Source: Triticum aestivum (taxonomy: Eukaryota > Streptophyta > Magnoliopsida > Poales > Poaceae). Taken from it: a stretch of DNA of 64,000 nt. The stretch spans positions 508,859,914 through 508,923,913 of the forward strand of contig NC_057809.1 in assembly GCF_018294505.1 (NCBI RefSeq), read 5' to 3'. Below, piece by piece: positions 45,459 to 54,540 of the stretch (the first letter of the stretch is position 1; each line of letters opens with the position of its first letter). The notes below the pieces were generated by a model. The model was not told the origin of the DNA and did no database searches. It worked only from the letters and a program-made list of their open reading frames with translations. The position numbers were made by a program, and so were the translations under genes.

Positions 45459-47705
45459 TCACCTGAGTAGCGCGTGATAACCACTGCGGAACGGGACTAT
45501 ATCGAAGATTAACTCTTCGCTTCGGAAATTATCCGGGGATCCGAAGACCACTTCCAGTGTAATTGAGCCTGTGCAATGGGCCTCCACACCTGGAATGACG
45601 CCTTTAAAGGTCGTTTTTGTGGGTTTGATCCTTGAGGGGTCTATACCCATTTTGCGCACTGTGTCCTGATAAAGCAGGTTCAGGCTGCTACCGCCATCCA
45701 TAAGGACTCGAGTGATGTGGAATCCATCAATGATTGGGTCTAGGACCAGTGCGGCAAATCCTTCATGACGGATACTAGTGGGGTGGTCCCTGCGATCGAA
45801 GGTGATCGGACAGGAGGACCAAGGGTTGAACTTTGGGGCGACTGGCTCCAACGCATATACGTCCCTGAGCGCACGCTTCTGCTCCCTCTTGGGGATGTGG
45901 GTCGCGTATATCATGTTCACCATCCGCACTTGCAAGGGAAACCTCTTCTGCCCTCCGGTGTGCGGCTGTCGGGGTTCCTCCTCGTCATCGCTATGCGGCC
46001 CCTTGTCCTTGTTTTCGGCAATTAAGTTGCCGGCCTGCTTGAACACCCAACAATCCCTGTTGGTGTGATTGGCTGGTTTGTCTAGGGTTCCATGTATTTG
46101 ACACGAGCGATCGAGTATACGGTCCAAGCTGGACGGACCCAACGTACTTTGTTTGAATGGCTTTTTCCGCTGACCGGGTTTAGAGCCTTTGAATCCGGCA
46201 TTGAGTTCCATATCCTTGGTATTTTCGCTGTTAATGCGGCGCTTATGTTTGTTGCGACGCGACCTGCTATTGCCGTCTTTGGTATCCGGGGTACCATGGT
46301 TCTTTGATATGTTATTACTGCGAGCCAGCCAGCTGTCTTCTCCCGCACAAAAGCGGGTCATGAGCATCGTGAGAGCTGCCATAGATTTCGGCTTTTCCTG
46401 ACCAAGGTGCCGGGCTAGCCACTCATCTCGGATGTTGTGTTTGAAAGCCGCTAAGGCCTCTGCATCCGGACAATCAACGATCTGATTTTTCTTTGTAACG
46501 AACCGAGTCCAGAATTGCCTGGCCGACTCTTCTGGTTGCTGAATTATGTGGCTCAAGTCATCGGCGTCTGGTGGTCGCACATAAGTGCCCTGAAAGTTGT
46601 CGAGGAATGCGGCTTCCAGATCTTCCCAACAGCTAATGGAGTCCGCTGGCAAGCTGTTAAGCCAATGTCGCGCTTGTCCTTTGAGATTTAGTGGGAGGTA
46701 TTTGATGGCGTGTAAGTCATCACCGCGGGCCATGTGGATGTGGAGGAGGAAATCCTCGATCCATACTACGGGATCTGTTGTGCCGTCGTATGATTCAATA
46801 TTTACAGGTTTGAAACCTTCTGGGAATTGATGTTCCATTACTTCGTCTGTGAAGCATAAGGGGTGTGCGGCGCCTCTGTATTGGGCTATATCGCGACGCA
46901 GCTCGAAAGGGTCTTGCCCGCTGTGTTCGGCCCGGCCGGATTTGCTTTTACTGTATCCGGCGTGACGTTTATCGTCTCGCAGAGTGGTGCACCCTCGTGA
47001 TCCGTAGATCGATCTTGCATGCTTTGCTTTGTCCTCCAATATGTCTCGCGGGTCTGGCGTATCTCCCCATGCCTTTTTATTGAAATGGCGCCGGGGTGGG
47101 GGCTGAGCTTTTGGCTGGGATGCCTCTCTATCGCGGCCACGAAGTGGCCGATCAGCCATATCATACGCTTCTTCCTCCAGTCGGGGTAGTAACCTGCACT
47201 TTGGGTAATTCTTGGAGGGGCGCTCGAGTTTATATTCCTCGGCCGCGAGGACTTCAGTCCATCTGTCAGCTAGCAGATCTTGATCAGCTTGAAGCTGCTG
47301 CTGCTTTTTCTTCAGGCTATTTGTCGTGGCCATAAGCCGGCGCTTGAAGCGCTCTTGTTCGACGGGATCCTCTGGTACGGCGAATTCATCGTCGCTGAGG
47401 CTTGCCTCGTCTTCGGAGGGGGGCATGTAATTGTCATCCTCCTCCTCTCTGTCTGCCGCTCTCTCAGGAGAGCTGGCTCCTTCATCCTCCTGCTCTAAAT
47501 CTTGCTGGAGGGGATTGTTGTTGTCTTCGGCACTATCCGGAGTGTTATTATCTCCTGTGCCGGTATCACCACTTTTGCTTTGGCGGGACTTAGAGCGGCG
47601 CCGCTGACATCGGCGCTCGGGTTGCTTCTTGGAGGGGTCATCCTCCGCTATCTCGTCGCCATTGCCTTCGTTGGGTGTATCCACCATGTATATGTCATAT
47701 GACAA
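45459..47705 (-). CDS. Gag-protease polyprotein of the Tat-type element
   Basis: 748 residues are open, starting ATG at 47703-47705. The N-terminal third is charged and low-complexity (QRRRSKSRQSKSGD, EDEASLSDDEFAVPEDP) with a coiled coil (TTNSLKKKQQQLQADQDLL). The Retrotrans_gag domain is at about residues 290-440 (NIESYDGTTDPVVWIEDFLL, HWLNSLPADSISCWEDLE). A Cys/His segment (CQIHGTLDKPANHTNRDCWV) follows. The protease active site reads VLMDGGSSLNLLY near residue 680. It ends at TGA (45459-45461), but the same frame is protease-like for about 40 more codons, so the stop is an acquired truncation. Confidence 0.88.
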   Translation of the reverse strand: MSYDIYMVDTPNEGNGDEIAEDDPSKKQPERRCQRRRSKSRQSKSGDTGTGDNNTPDSAEDNNNPLQQDLEQEDEGASSPERAADREEEDDNYMPPSEDEASLSDDEFAVPEDPVEQERFKRRLMATTNSLKKKQQQLQADQDLLADRWTEVLAAEEYKLERPSKNYPKCRLLPRLEEEAYDMADRPLRGRDREASQPKAQPPPRRHFNKKAWGDTPDPRDILEDKAKHARSIYGSRGCTTLRDDKRHAGYSKSKSGRAEHSGQDPFELRRDIAQYRGAAHPLCFTDEVMEHQFPEGFKPVNIESYDGTTDPVVWIEDFLLHIHMARGDDLHAIKYLPLNLKGQARHWLNSLPADSISCWEDLEAAFLDNFQGTYVRPPDADDLSHIIQQPEESARQFWTRFVTKKNQIVDCPDAEALAAFKHNIRDEWLARHLGQEKPKSMAALTMLMTRFCAGEDSWLARSNNISKNHGTPDTKDGNSRSRRNKHKRRINSENTKDMELNAGFKGSKPGQRKKPFKQSTLGPSSLDRILDRSCQIHGTLDKPANHTNRDCWVFKQAGNLIAENKDKGPHSDDEEEPRQPHTGGQKRFPLQVRMVNMIYATHIPKREQKRALRDVYALEPVAPKFNPWSSCPITFDRRDHPTSIRHEGFAALVLDPIIDGFHITRVLMDGGSSLNLLYQDTVRKMGIDPSRIKPTKTTFKGVIPGVEAHCTGSITLEVVFGSPDNFRSEELIFDIVPFRSGYHALLR

Positions 47706-47942
47706 GGTGGCTTTCTAGTGCCCTATAGGCGCTGGTTCATGTTCGTCTCCTACATCGTCGTCCATACCGTCGATGTCTTCGGAGTCGAAGTCGAGCATGT
47801 CGGTTAAATCATCAACAGTGGCTACACAGTGCAAAGCCGCCGAATACGAAGATCTGTCTGGGGAGAAAAGTCTCACCCTGGACCGCATCGCTATCGATGA
47901 TAGTAGGAGCCATCAAGCCTAACGGCGACGACATAGAGGAAC
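47706..47942 (-). other. Leader of the Tat-type element
   Basis: About 240 bp between primer-binding site and gag start with no supported frame of its own. Confidence 0.6.
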
Positions 47943-47960
47943 TCTCAATGAAAGCACCAA
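47943..47960 (-). other. Primer-binding site of the Tat-type element
   Basis: The minus strand reads TGGTGCTTTCATTGAGAG one base after the LTR end. Position and TGG start fit a primer-binding site; I do not assign the tRNA. Confidence 0.75.
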
Positions 47961-47961
47961 T

Positions 47962-48442
47962 GTCGGTGTCAAAACTGGCGGATCTCGGGTAGGGGGTCCC
48001 GAACTATGCGTCTAGGCCGGATGGTAATAGGAGGCAGGGGACACGATGTTTTATCCAGGTTCGGGCCCTCTTGATGGAGGTAAAACCCTACGTCCTGCTT
48101 GATTGATATTGATGATATGGGTAGTACAAGAATAGATCTACCACGAGATCAGAGAGGCTAAACCCTAGAAGCTAGCCTATGGTATGATTGTATGTTCTGG
48201 TTGTTGTCCTACAAACTAAAACCCTTCGATTTATATAGACACCGGAGAGGGTTAGGGTTACACAAGGTCGGTTACAAAGGAGGAGATATCCATATCCATA
48301 TTGCCTAGCTTGCCTTCCACGCTAAGTAGAGTCCCATCCGGACACGAGACGAAGTCTTCAATCTTGTATCTTCATAGTCCAACAGTCCAGCCAAAGGATA
48401 TAGTCTGGCTGTCTGGAGACCCCCTAATCCAGGACTCCCTCA
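47962..48442 (-). repeat. 5' LTR of the Tat-type element
   Basis: 481 bp, TGTCGGTGTC to CTCCCTCA, followed by the target duplication GCACC. A TATA-like TTTATATAGACACC lies near 48230. Differences from the partner LTR are mostly transitions. Confidence 0.94.
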
Positions 48443-48447
48443 GCACC

Positions 48448-48792
48448 CCTCCATAGTTTTCCACCTCGGTCATATTGTCGTGGTGCTTAGGCGAAGCCCT
48501 GCGTCGGTAACTTCGTCATCATCATGTTGACGAAACTCTCCCTCAGTCTCAACTGGATCAAGAGTTCAAGGGACGTCACCGAGCTGAACATGTGTAGATC
48601 GCGGAGGTGCCGTGCGTTCAGTACTTGGATCGGTTGGATTGCGAAGACGTTCGACTACATCAACCGTGTTACTTAACGCTTCCGCTTTCGGTCTACGAGG
48701 GTACGTAGACACACTCTCCCCTCTTGTTGCTATTCATCTCCTAGATAGATCTTATGTGATCGTAGGTAAAAATTAAATACTGTGTTCTCCAA
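48448..48792 (+). repeat. 3' LTR of the host BARE-type copy, second part
   Basis: Continues the LTR cut at 39899, with GTGCTTAGGCGAAGCCCTGC and CTTCCGCTTTCGGTCTACGA as in reversed Angela LTRs. It ends TCTCCAACA at 48792. Together the two parts give about 1.72 kb, the expected LTR length. Confidence 0.92.
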
Positions 48793-51135
48793 CACCTTGA
48801 TCTCCATTGAAGCATCGTTGTCGTCTCGCCAACTATTGCTTCTACGTCTATCGCTACTGCTTAGTGATAAAGTAAAGCAATTACATGGCGATTGCATTTC
48901 ATACAATAAAGCGACAACCATACGGCTTCTGCCAGTTGCCGATAACTGTGTTACAAAACATGATCATCTCATACAATAAAATTTAGCATCATCTCTTAAC
49001 CATATCACATCACAACATGCCCTGCAAAAACAAGTTAGACGTTGTCTACTTTGTTGTTGCCAGTTTTACGTGGCTGCTACGGGCTGAGCAAAAACCGTTC
49101 TTACCTACGCATCAAAAACCACAACGCGCTATGGTGATTGCTTTTTAATCTTCAGAAAGAACCCTGTTCATTGAATCCGATTCAACTAAAGTTGGAGAAA
49201 CTGACACCCACCAGCCACCTGTGTGCGAAGCACGTCGGTAGAACCAGTCTCATGTAAGCGTACGCGTAATGTCGGTCTGGGCCGCTTCATCCAACAATAC
49301 CACTGAATCAAGAATCAACTAGTGACAGGAAGCAATATGTATATACCCATGCCCACAACTCCTTTGTGTTATACTCGTGCATATAACATCTATGCATAGA
49401 CCTGGCTCGGATGCCACTGTTGGGGAATGCGGTAATTTCAAAAATATTCCTACGCACACGCAAGATCATGGTGATGCATAGCAACAAGAGGGGAGAGTGT
49501 TGTCTACATACCCTCATAGACCGTAAGCGGAAGTGTTATGACAACGCAATTGATGTAGTCGTACGTCTTCATGATCGACCGATCCTAGTACCGAAAGTAA
49601 GGTACCTCTGCGATATGCACACGTTCGGCTCGGTGACGTCCCACAAACTCACGATCCAGCAGAGTGTCGTGGGAGAGCTTTGTCATCATGACGGCGTGAT
49701 GACAGTGATGATGAAGCTACCGGCGCAGGGCTTCGCCTAAGCACTGCAACGATATGACCGAGGTGGATTATGGTGGAGGGGGACACCGCACACGGCTAAG
49801 AGATCAATTATCAACTTGTGACTATGGGGTGCCCCCTTCCCCCGTATATAAAGGAGTGGAGGAGGGGGAGAGGGACGGCATCCTAAGCGCACCCAAGGGG
49901 GGAGTCCTACTCCCGATGGGAGTAGGATTCCCCCTTCCCTAGTTGGAGTAGGAGAGGGAAGGAAGGGGGAGAAGGAGAGAAGGAAAGGGGGGCGCCCCCC
50001 TCCAATTCGGATTGGGCTTGGGGGGGCACCTTGGCCGCCTCCTCCTTCTTTCCACTATGGCCCATTAAGGCCCATTGACTCCCCGGGGGGTTCCGGTAAC
50101 CCCCCGGTACTCCGGTATATGCCTGAACTCTCTCGAAACATTTCCGATGTCCAAACATAGTCATCCAATATATGGATATTTATGTCTCGGCCAATTTGAG
50201 ACTCCTCATCATGTCCGTGATCACATCCGGGACTCTGAACTACCTTCGGTACATCAAAACACATAAACTCATAATTCCGATTATCACCGAATGTTAAGCG
50301 TGCAGACCCTACGGGTTCGAGAACTATGTATACATGACTGAGACACGTCTCCGGTCAATAACCAATAGCAGAACCTGGATGTTCATATTGGCTCCCACAT
50401 ATTCAATGAAGATCTTTATCGGTCAAACCGCATAACAACATACGTTGTTCCCTTTGTCATCGGTATGTTACTTGCCCGAGATTTGATCATCGATATCTTA
50501 ATACCTAGTTAAATCTCGTTACCGGCAAGTCCCTTTACTCGTTCTGTAATGCATCATCCCATAACTAACTCATTAGTTACATTGCTTGCAAGGCTTATAG
50601 TGATGTGCATTACCGAGAGGGCCCAGAGATACCTCTCCGATACTCGGAGTGACAAATCCTAATCTCGATCTATGCCAACTCAACAAACACCATCAGAGAC
50701 ACGTGTAGAGCATCTTTATAGTCACCCAGTTACGTTGTGACGTTTGATAGCACACTAAGTGTTCCTCCAGTATTCGGGAGTTGCATGATTTCATAGTCAT
50801 AGGAACATGTATAAGTTATGAAAAAAGAAATAGCAACAAACTAAACGATCATCGTGCTAAGCTAACGGATGGGTCAAGTCAATCACATCATTCTCTAATG
50901 ATGTGTTCTCGTTAATCAAGTGACAACTCATGTCTATGGTTAGGAAACATAACCATCATTGATTCAACGAGCTAGTCAAGTAGAGGCATACTAGTGACAC
51001 TCTGTTTGTCTATGTATTCACACATGTACTAAGTTTCCGGTTAATACAATTCTAGCATGAATAATAAACATTTATCATGATATAAGGAAATATAAATAAC
51101 AACTTTATTATTGCCTCTAGGACATATTTCCTTCA
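48793..51135 (-). mobile_element. Second minus-strand BARE/Angela copy: leader and 5' LTR
   Basis: From 48793 the sequence matches the Angela leader (22774 onward, CCTTGATCTCCATTG), so the plus-strand BARE copy inserted into this leader. The primer-binding site at 49405-49416 is degraded (TGGCATCCGAGC). The LTR at 49418-51135 has TGTTGGGG and TTCCTTCA ends. Gag-pol and the other LTR lie beyond the left edge of the window. This is the outermost layer of the nest. Confidence 0.9.
49418..51135 (-). repeat. 5' LTR of the outermost BARE/Angela copy
   Basis: 1718 bp. It has the promoter-proximal inverted repeat at 49901-49931 (GGAGTCCTACTCCC, spacer GAT, GGGAGTAGGATTCC, one mismatch), with the minus-strand TATA-like CTTTATATACGGG nearby (about 49841-49853). 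It ends the continuous retrotransposon stack. Confidence 0.94.
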
Positions 51136-53025
51136 TGGTAGTAGGGCTCGCAAGGTGGAGGTGGCAGGTTTAGGGTGAGAGTGATGTGAGGTGATGCCCA
51201 TGTGAAAGTCGGCAACGTAGGGTATAAGACACAAGCAAGTGGTTGATAGGAGTGGTGGGTTTCATCTTCTCAACATTTAGAATTATATGATTTTGGTGAA
51301 GACTAGTTTGAATGACCATTGGCAATCACAATAATGTTTAAATTATGTTATTAGGGAGGGGAGTAGGAATGAGGCGACATCGCATACAAGTAGATGGGGG
51401 CAAGATTGAGATATAAACATGTGCGAGGAGGGGGTGGTCCAAGGCAATGCTCATATGCCTCCTCTATTTTTCTACGGAAAACTTCCAATCTATTCATCAA
51501 ATATCATGGCACTAAAGAAAATCCGAAATAACAAAAATTACATCCATCTCCATAGACCACCTAGCGATAATTACAAGCACTTGGGGAGGGAGCCATAGTG
51601 CATGAAAGCTATCATGCACATGTTTATGTTACACGAGAGCATCTGATTGCAATTATCCTCAAGGTTGAAGTAGAGGATCATGAATCCAATCTAGAGTATG
51701 CTCAGAACAGGAGCATTAGGGCTACCCACAACAAACTAGCCTCCCTAAAACCCGATGTCTTCCAAAGGCTCACCACACGAAACTCATCATTGTCACCATC
51801 TTTATGCCACATACCACTAGGGAAATCAACACACACACACATCAACATCAATACTTCTCTAGGTGTCTCAGAGCCACTGCATCCATCACAACCACATCAT
51901 TTTACTATGCAAACCAACTTGATGGTGTCATCTCCAACACAACATCTCATGGTTCGACTTTAACTGAGATCGATACGGTTGAGCTGACATTCCCGCGACA
52001 ATGGAAGGTAACGAAATTACAACTCATAGAAGGAATGACCCAAGCAAATTTAGGACCGGATGTGAAATAAAATAAATAATTTTGTACCAAAGATGTATAC
52101 TTATTTAATATTTTTTATCATACTATAATATCAGAGAGTCTATTCTTTTGTTACTTTGTTGGTATAGTTAACCACATAATTTAGTTGGTATAGTTAACCA
52201 TTTTCTTTGTTATATGAGAATATCATGTTCAAACAAGGGGGAAATGAGTGTAAAGTTTACTCATCAGAGAGTGAGGTGTGTAGGGCAACACGGAGGTTGC
52301 GTGTGTATAGCGAGGTCTGGTACGAAGACCGATATGGACTTTGTAGTGATGCAATCACCAAGAGGAACTTTGAACCCTAGTACCACTGCCTAGGGGGGAA
52401 TGTGTAGAATCTGCAATACATGTACAAATTATGTGCATAGCAGTACAAAAAAACAAAAACTATGCTTGATCATGCATGGATGAAGATGTTTTGCTAGTGT
52501 GGATGGATTCCAACCCCCTGGAGACATACCCTTGTGGTAGTAGCCAAAAATGTGTGAACCAACTTGTGTACTCTTAATAGAAAAAGAAAGAAGAATGGTA
52601 AACATCATTTAATCCTAGCTATTTCACCTAATGTATTCAAATTCTACATTATTAGGTAAGTTGAAGTGTAATAATCTTTACTCTCATGTCGTTCAAAATA
52701 TACTAGGAAAATTACCCACGCGTTGCAACAGGGGATACATTGCTAACACGTTGTCATGGTAATGAAAACAGGAAAACGAGAAAACATGAAAAGATTATGT
52801 GTGTTTTTACCTTCTGACTGAGTCCAGTTGACGCCTGTCATGTCGTGCACTTCCATGACAATATAGGCAACATTGACCATGATCCTACCAGTGATCCACC
52901 CCTTCTACCATGAAGATGTCCATCCATCATCAGTGTGCTGGCCCACACGACAGTAGGGCGGGGCAACCTCGACCTCGGTGTCCAGAAGGTCCTCGAGGCA
53001 CCAAGCAAACCCAATGCCACACACA
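51136..53025. other. Low-copy spacer, no gene recognised
   Basis: No frame here has recognisable domains. The longest (51598-51963) is His- and Ser-rich and probably chance. Part of it (51195-51335) resembles 57964-58110. At 52698-52740 the motif ACCCACGCGTTGCAACAGGG resembles a dispersed grass repeat end, echoed at 55026 (TGCTCGTGCGTCGCAACGG). Confidence 0.5.
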
Positions 53026-54535
53026 TGAAAGCACATTTGCTCCCTTGGTGGTTTTGGTAATTAATGTCAACATACATATTGTTGGACTAACACCTTTCTA
53101 GTATATTTCAGATAAGTTCAACAGTGGCAAGGACATGAAGATGTGGACCCCTTCAAAATGCTAAGGACAAGAATTGGCAAAGCTCCAGGACTCTACATTT
53201 TTGGTTAAGTGATCCAAGACCACATTGAGTCCATAGGAAAGCCAATACTATTAAAAGGGGATGAGGTAGTGATCATGACTCAATTGCTCAAGTGCTTAGT
53301 GATATTGCTCCAAAAATCCTCAAACACTTCTCCACATCACATCTGTCCAAAACCCTAAAGTGTCATCTCGGTCCCACCAAAAACCTATATCCCAGACTCA
53401 CCGAGTTGATTACATACACTGCCTAAGCCCAAACCCTATCATTTCGGTTCTACCGATATGGATCTCGGTCTCACCGAGATGACATGACCAAGTTTCTGTG
53501 ATGAAGTTGCTTCATTTCAGGATTACCAAGACGAAACAATCGAAAGTACTAAAACGAGGTCTTGCCCTAGCCATTGCACTTCGGTCGCACCGAGATGTTC
53601 TGATCGGTCTCACTGAAACCTCCAACGTTCGAATCTTTTACACTAGTCGGTCTCACCGAGAATTTGGTCTGGTGTCACTGAGTTGGGTCAAAGACTTGTA
53701 ATGGTTGGATATTTGGGTGTAGGCTATATATACCCCTCCACCCCCACTTACTCTCTAAAGAGATCCATCAGAACGAACCACCACTTCTGCTACTCATTTT
53801 CTGAGAGAGAACCATCTACTCATGTGTTGAGATCAAGAGATTCCAATCCTACCATTTGAACCTTGATTTCTAACCTTTCCCAACTTGCTTTCCATTCAAT
53901 CCCCTCTTCCACCAAAGCCAAATCTGTGAGAGAGTGATTGAGTGTTGGGGAGACTATCTTTTGAAGCACAAGAGCAAGGAGTTCATCATCAACAACACCA
54001 TCTATTACCTTTTGGAGAGTGGTGTCTCCTAGATTGGTCAGGTGTCACTTGGGAGCCTCCAAGAGATTGTGGAGTTGAACCAATGAGTTTGTAAGGGTAA
54101 GGAGGTCTCCTACTTCATGAAGATCTACCCGAGTGAGGCTAGTCCTTCGTGGACGTAAGCCATGATGGAATGGACAAGGTTGCTTCTTCGTGTACCCTTC
54201 GAGGTGGAGCCCTCCGTGGACTCGCGCAACCATTATCCTCCATGGGTTGAAATCTTCATTAATGTGGACGTAGAATAGCACCACCTATCAGAACCACGCC
54301 AAAAGTCATCGTGTCTTCATTGCATTTGATCCTCCATCACTACCCATTGCTTTCCGCATAATTGCATGCTTTACCATTTCCGCTGCCCTATCTCTAGATA
54401 TGCATGTGTAGGAAGTCTTGGTGATATCTTAACTAGTGCTAAAATTTGCCTAAACTTTAAGAAAACTAAAAACTGCACATTTGGTTGGTTAAGAGTCTAT
54501 TCACCCCCTCTTGACTTATCTTCTCCGGTCCTACA
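53026..54535 (+). repeat. Probable solo LTR of an unassigned retrotransposon
   Basis: Starts TGAAAGCACATTTGCTCCC and ends GGTCCTACA. Flanks are ACACA (53021-53025) and ACACG (54536-54540), a one-mismatch target duplication. A TATA-like GGCTATATATACCCC lies at about 53722. The end (GTCTATTCACCCCCTC) is what usually precedes a primer-binding site in such elements, but no internal region follows. The middle (53360-53700) is rich in TCGGTCTCACCGA-like motifs. The family is known to me by appearance but not by name. Confidence 0.6.
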
Positions 54536-54540
54536 ACACG

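Larger units (their letters stand above)
39900..48442 (-). mobile_element. Tat-type Ty3/Gypsy element without pol, carrying an antisense gene
   Basis: LTRs at 39900-40382 and 47962-48442 are flanked by the same five bases, GCACC (39895-39899 and 48443-48447). The primer-binding site lies at the right, so the element runs on the minus strand. Gag-protease is present (45459-47705 and on to about 45170), but no RT, RNase H or integrase is seen. The left half instead holds a spliced gene in the opposite orientation. Antisense ORFs near the 3' end are known in Tat-lineage elements. Family name not assigned. Confidence 0.9.
14626..48792 (+). mobile_element. Plus-strand BARE/Angela-type Copia element, split by five insertions
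   Basis: The pieces in order are leader and gag start (14626-14996, 15955-16182), gag to integrase (25134-26678), integrase to RNase H and 3' region (36435-38528), and a 3' LTR split into 38529-39899 and 48448-48792. Interrupting elements are Sabrina, a Harbinger-like element, a minus-strand Angela, a WHAM-like element and a Tat-type Gypsy element. Where both flanks are visible, the target duplications match. The 5' LTR lies left of the window. The right end at 48792 abuts the leader of another minus-strand Angela, so this copy is itself an insertion there. Confidence 0.9.

Noticed and set aside
45765..47702. Several plus-strand frames opposite the Tat-type gag
   Set aside because: Shadows of the long minus-strand gag-protease frame, which has clear domain motifs.
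51598..51963. 121-codon frame in the spacer
   Set aside because: His- and Ser-rich, no domain or splice context and no supporting neighbour; consistent with chance in non-coding DNA.
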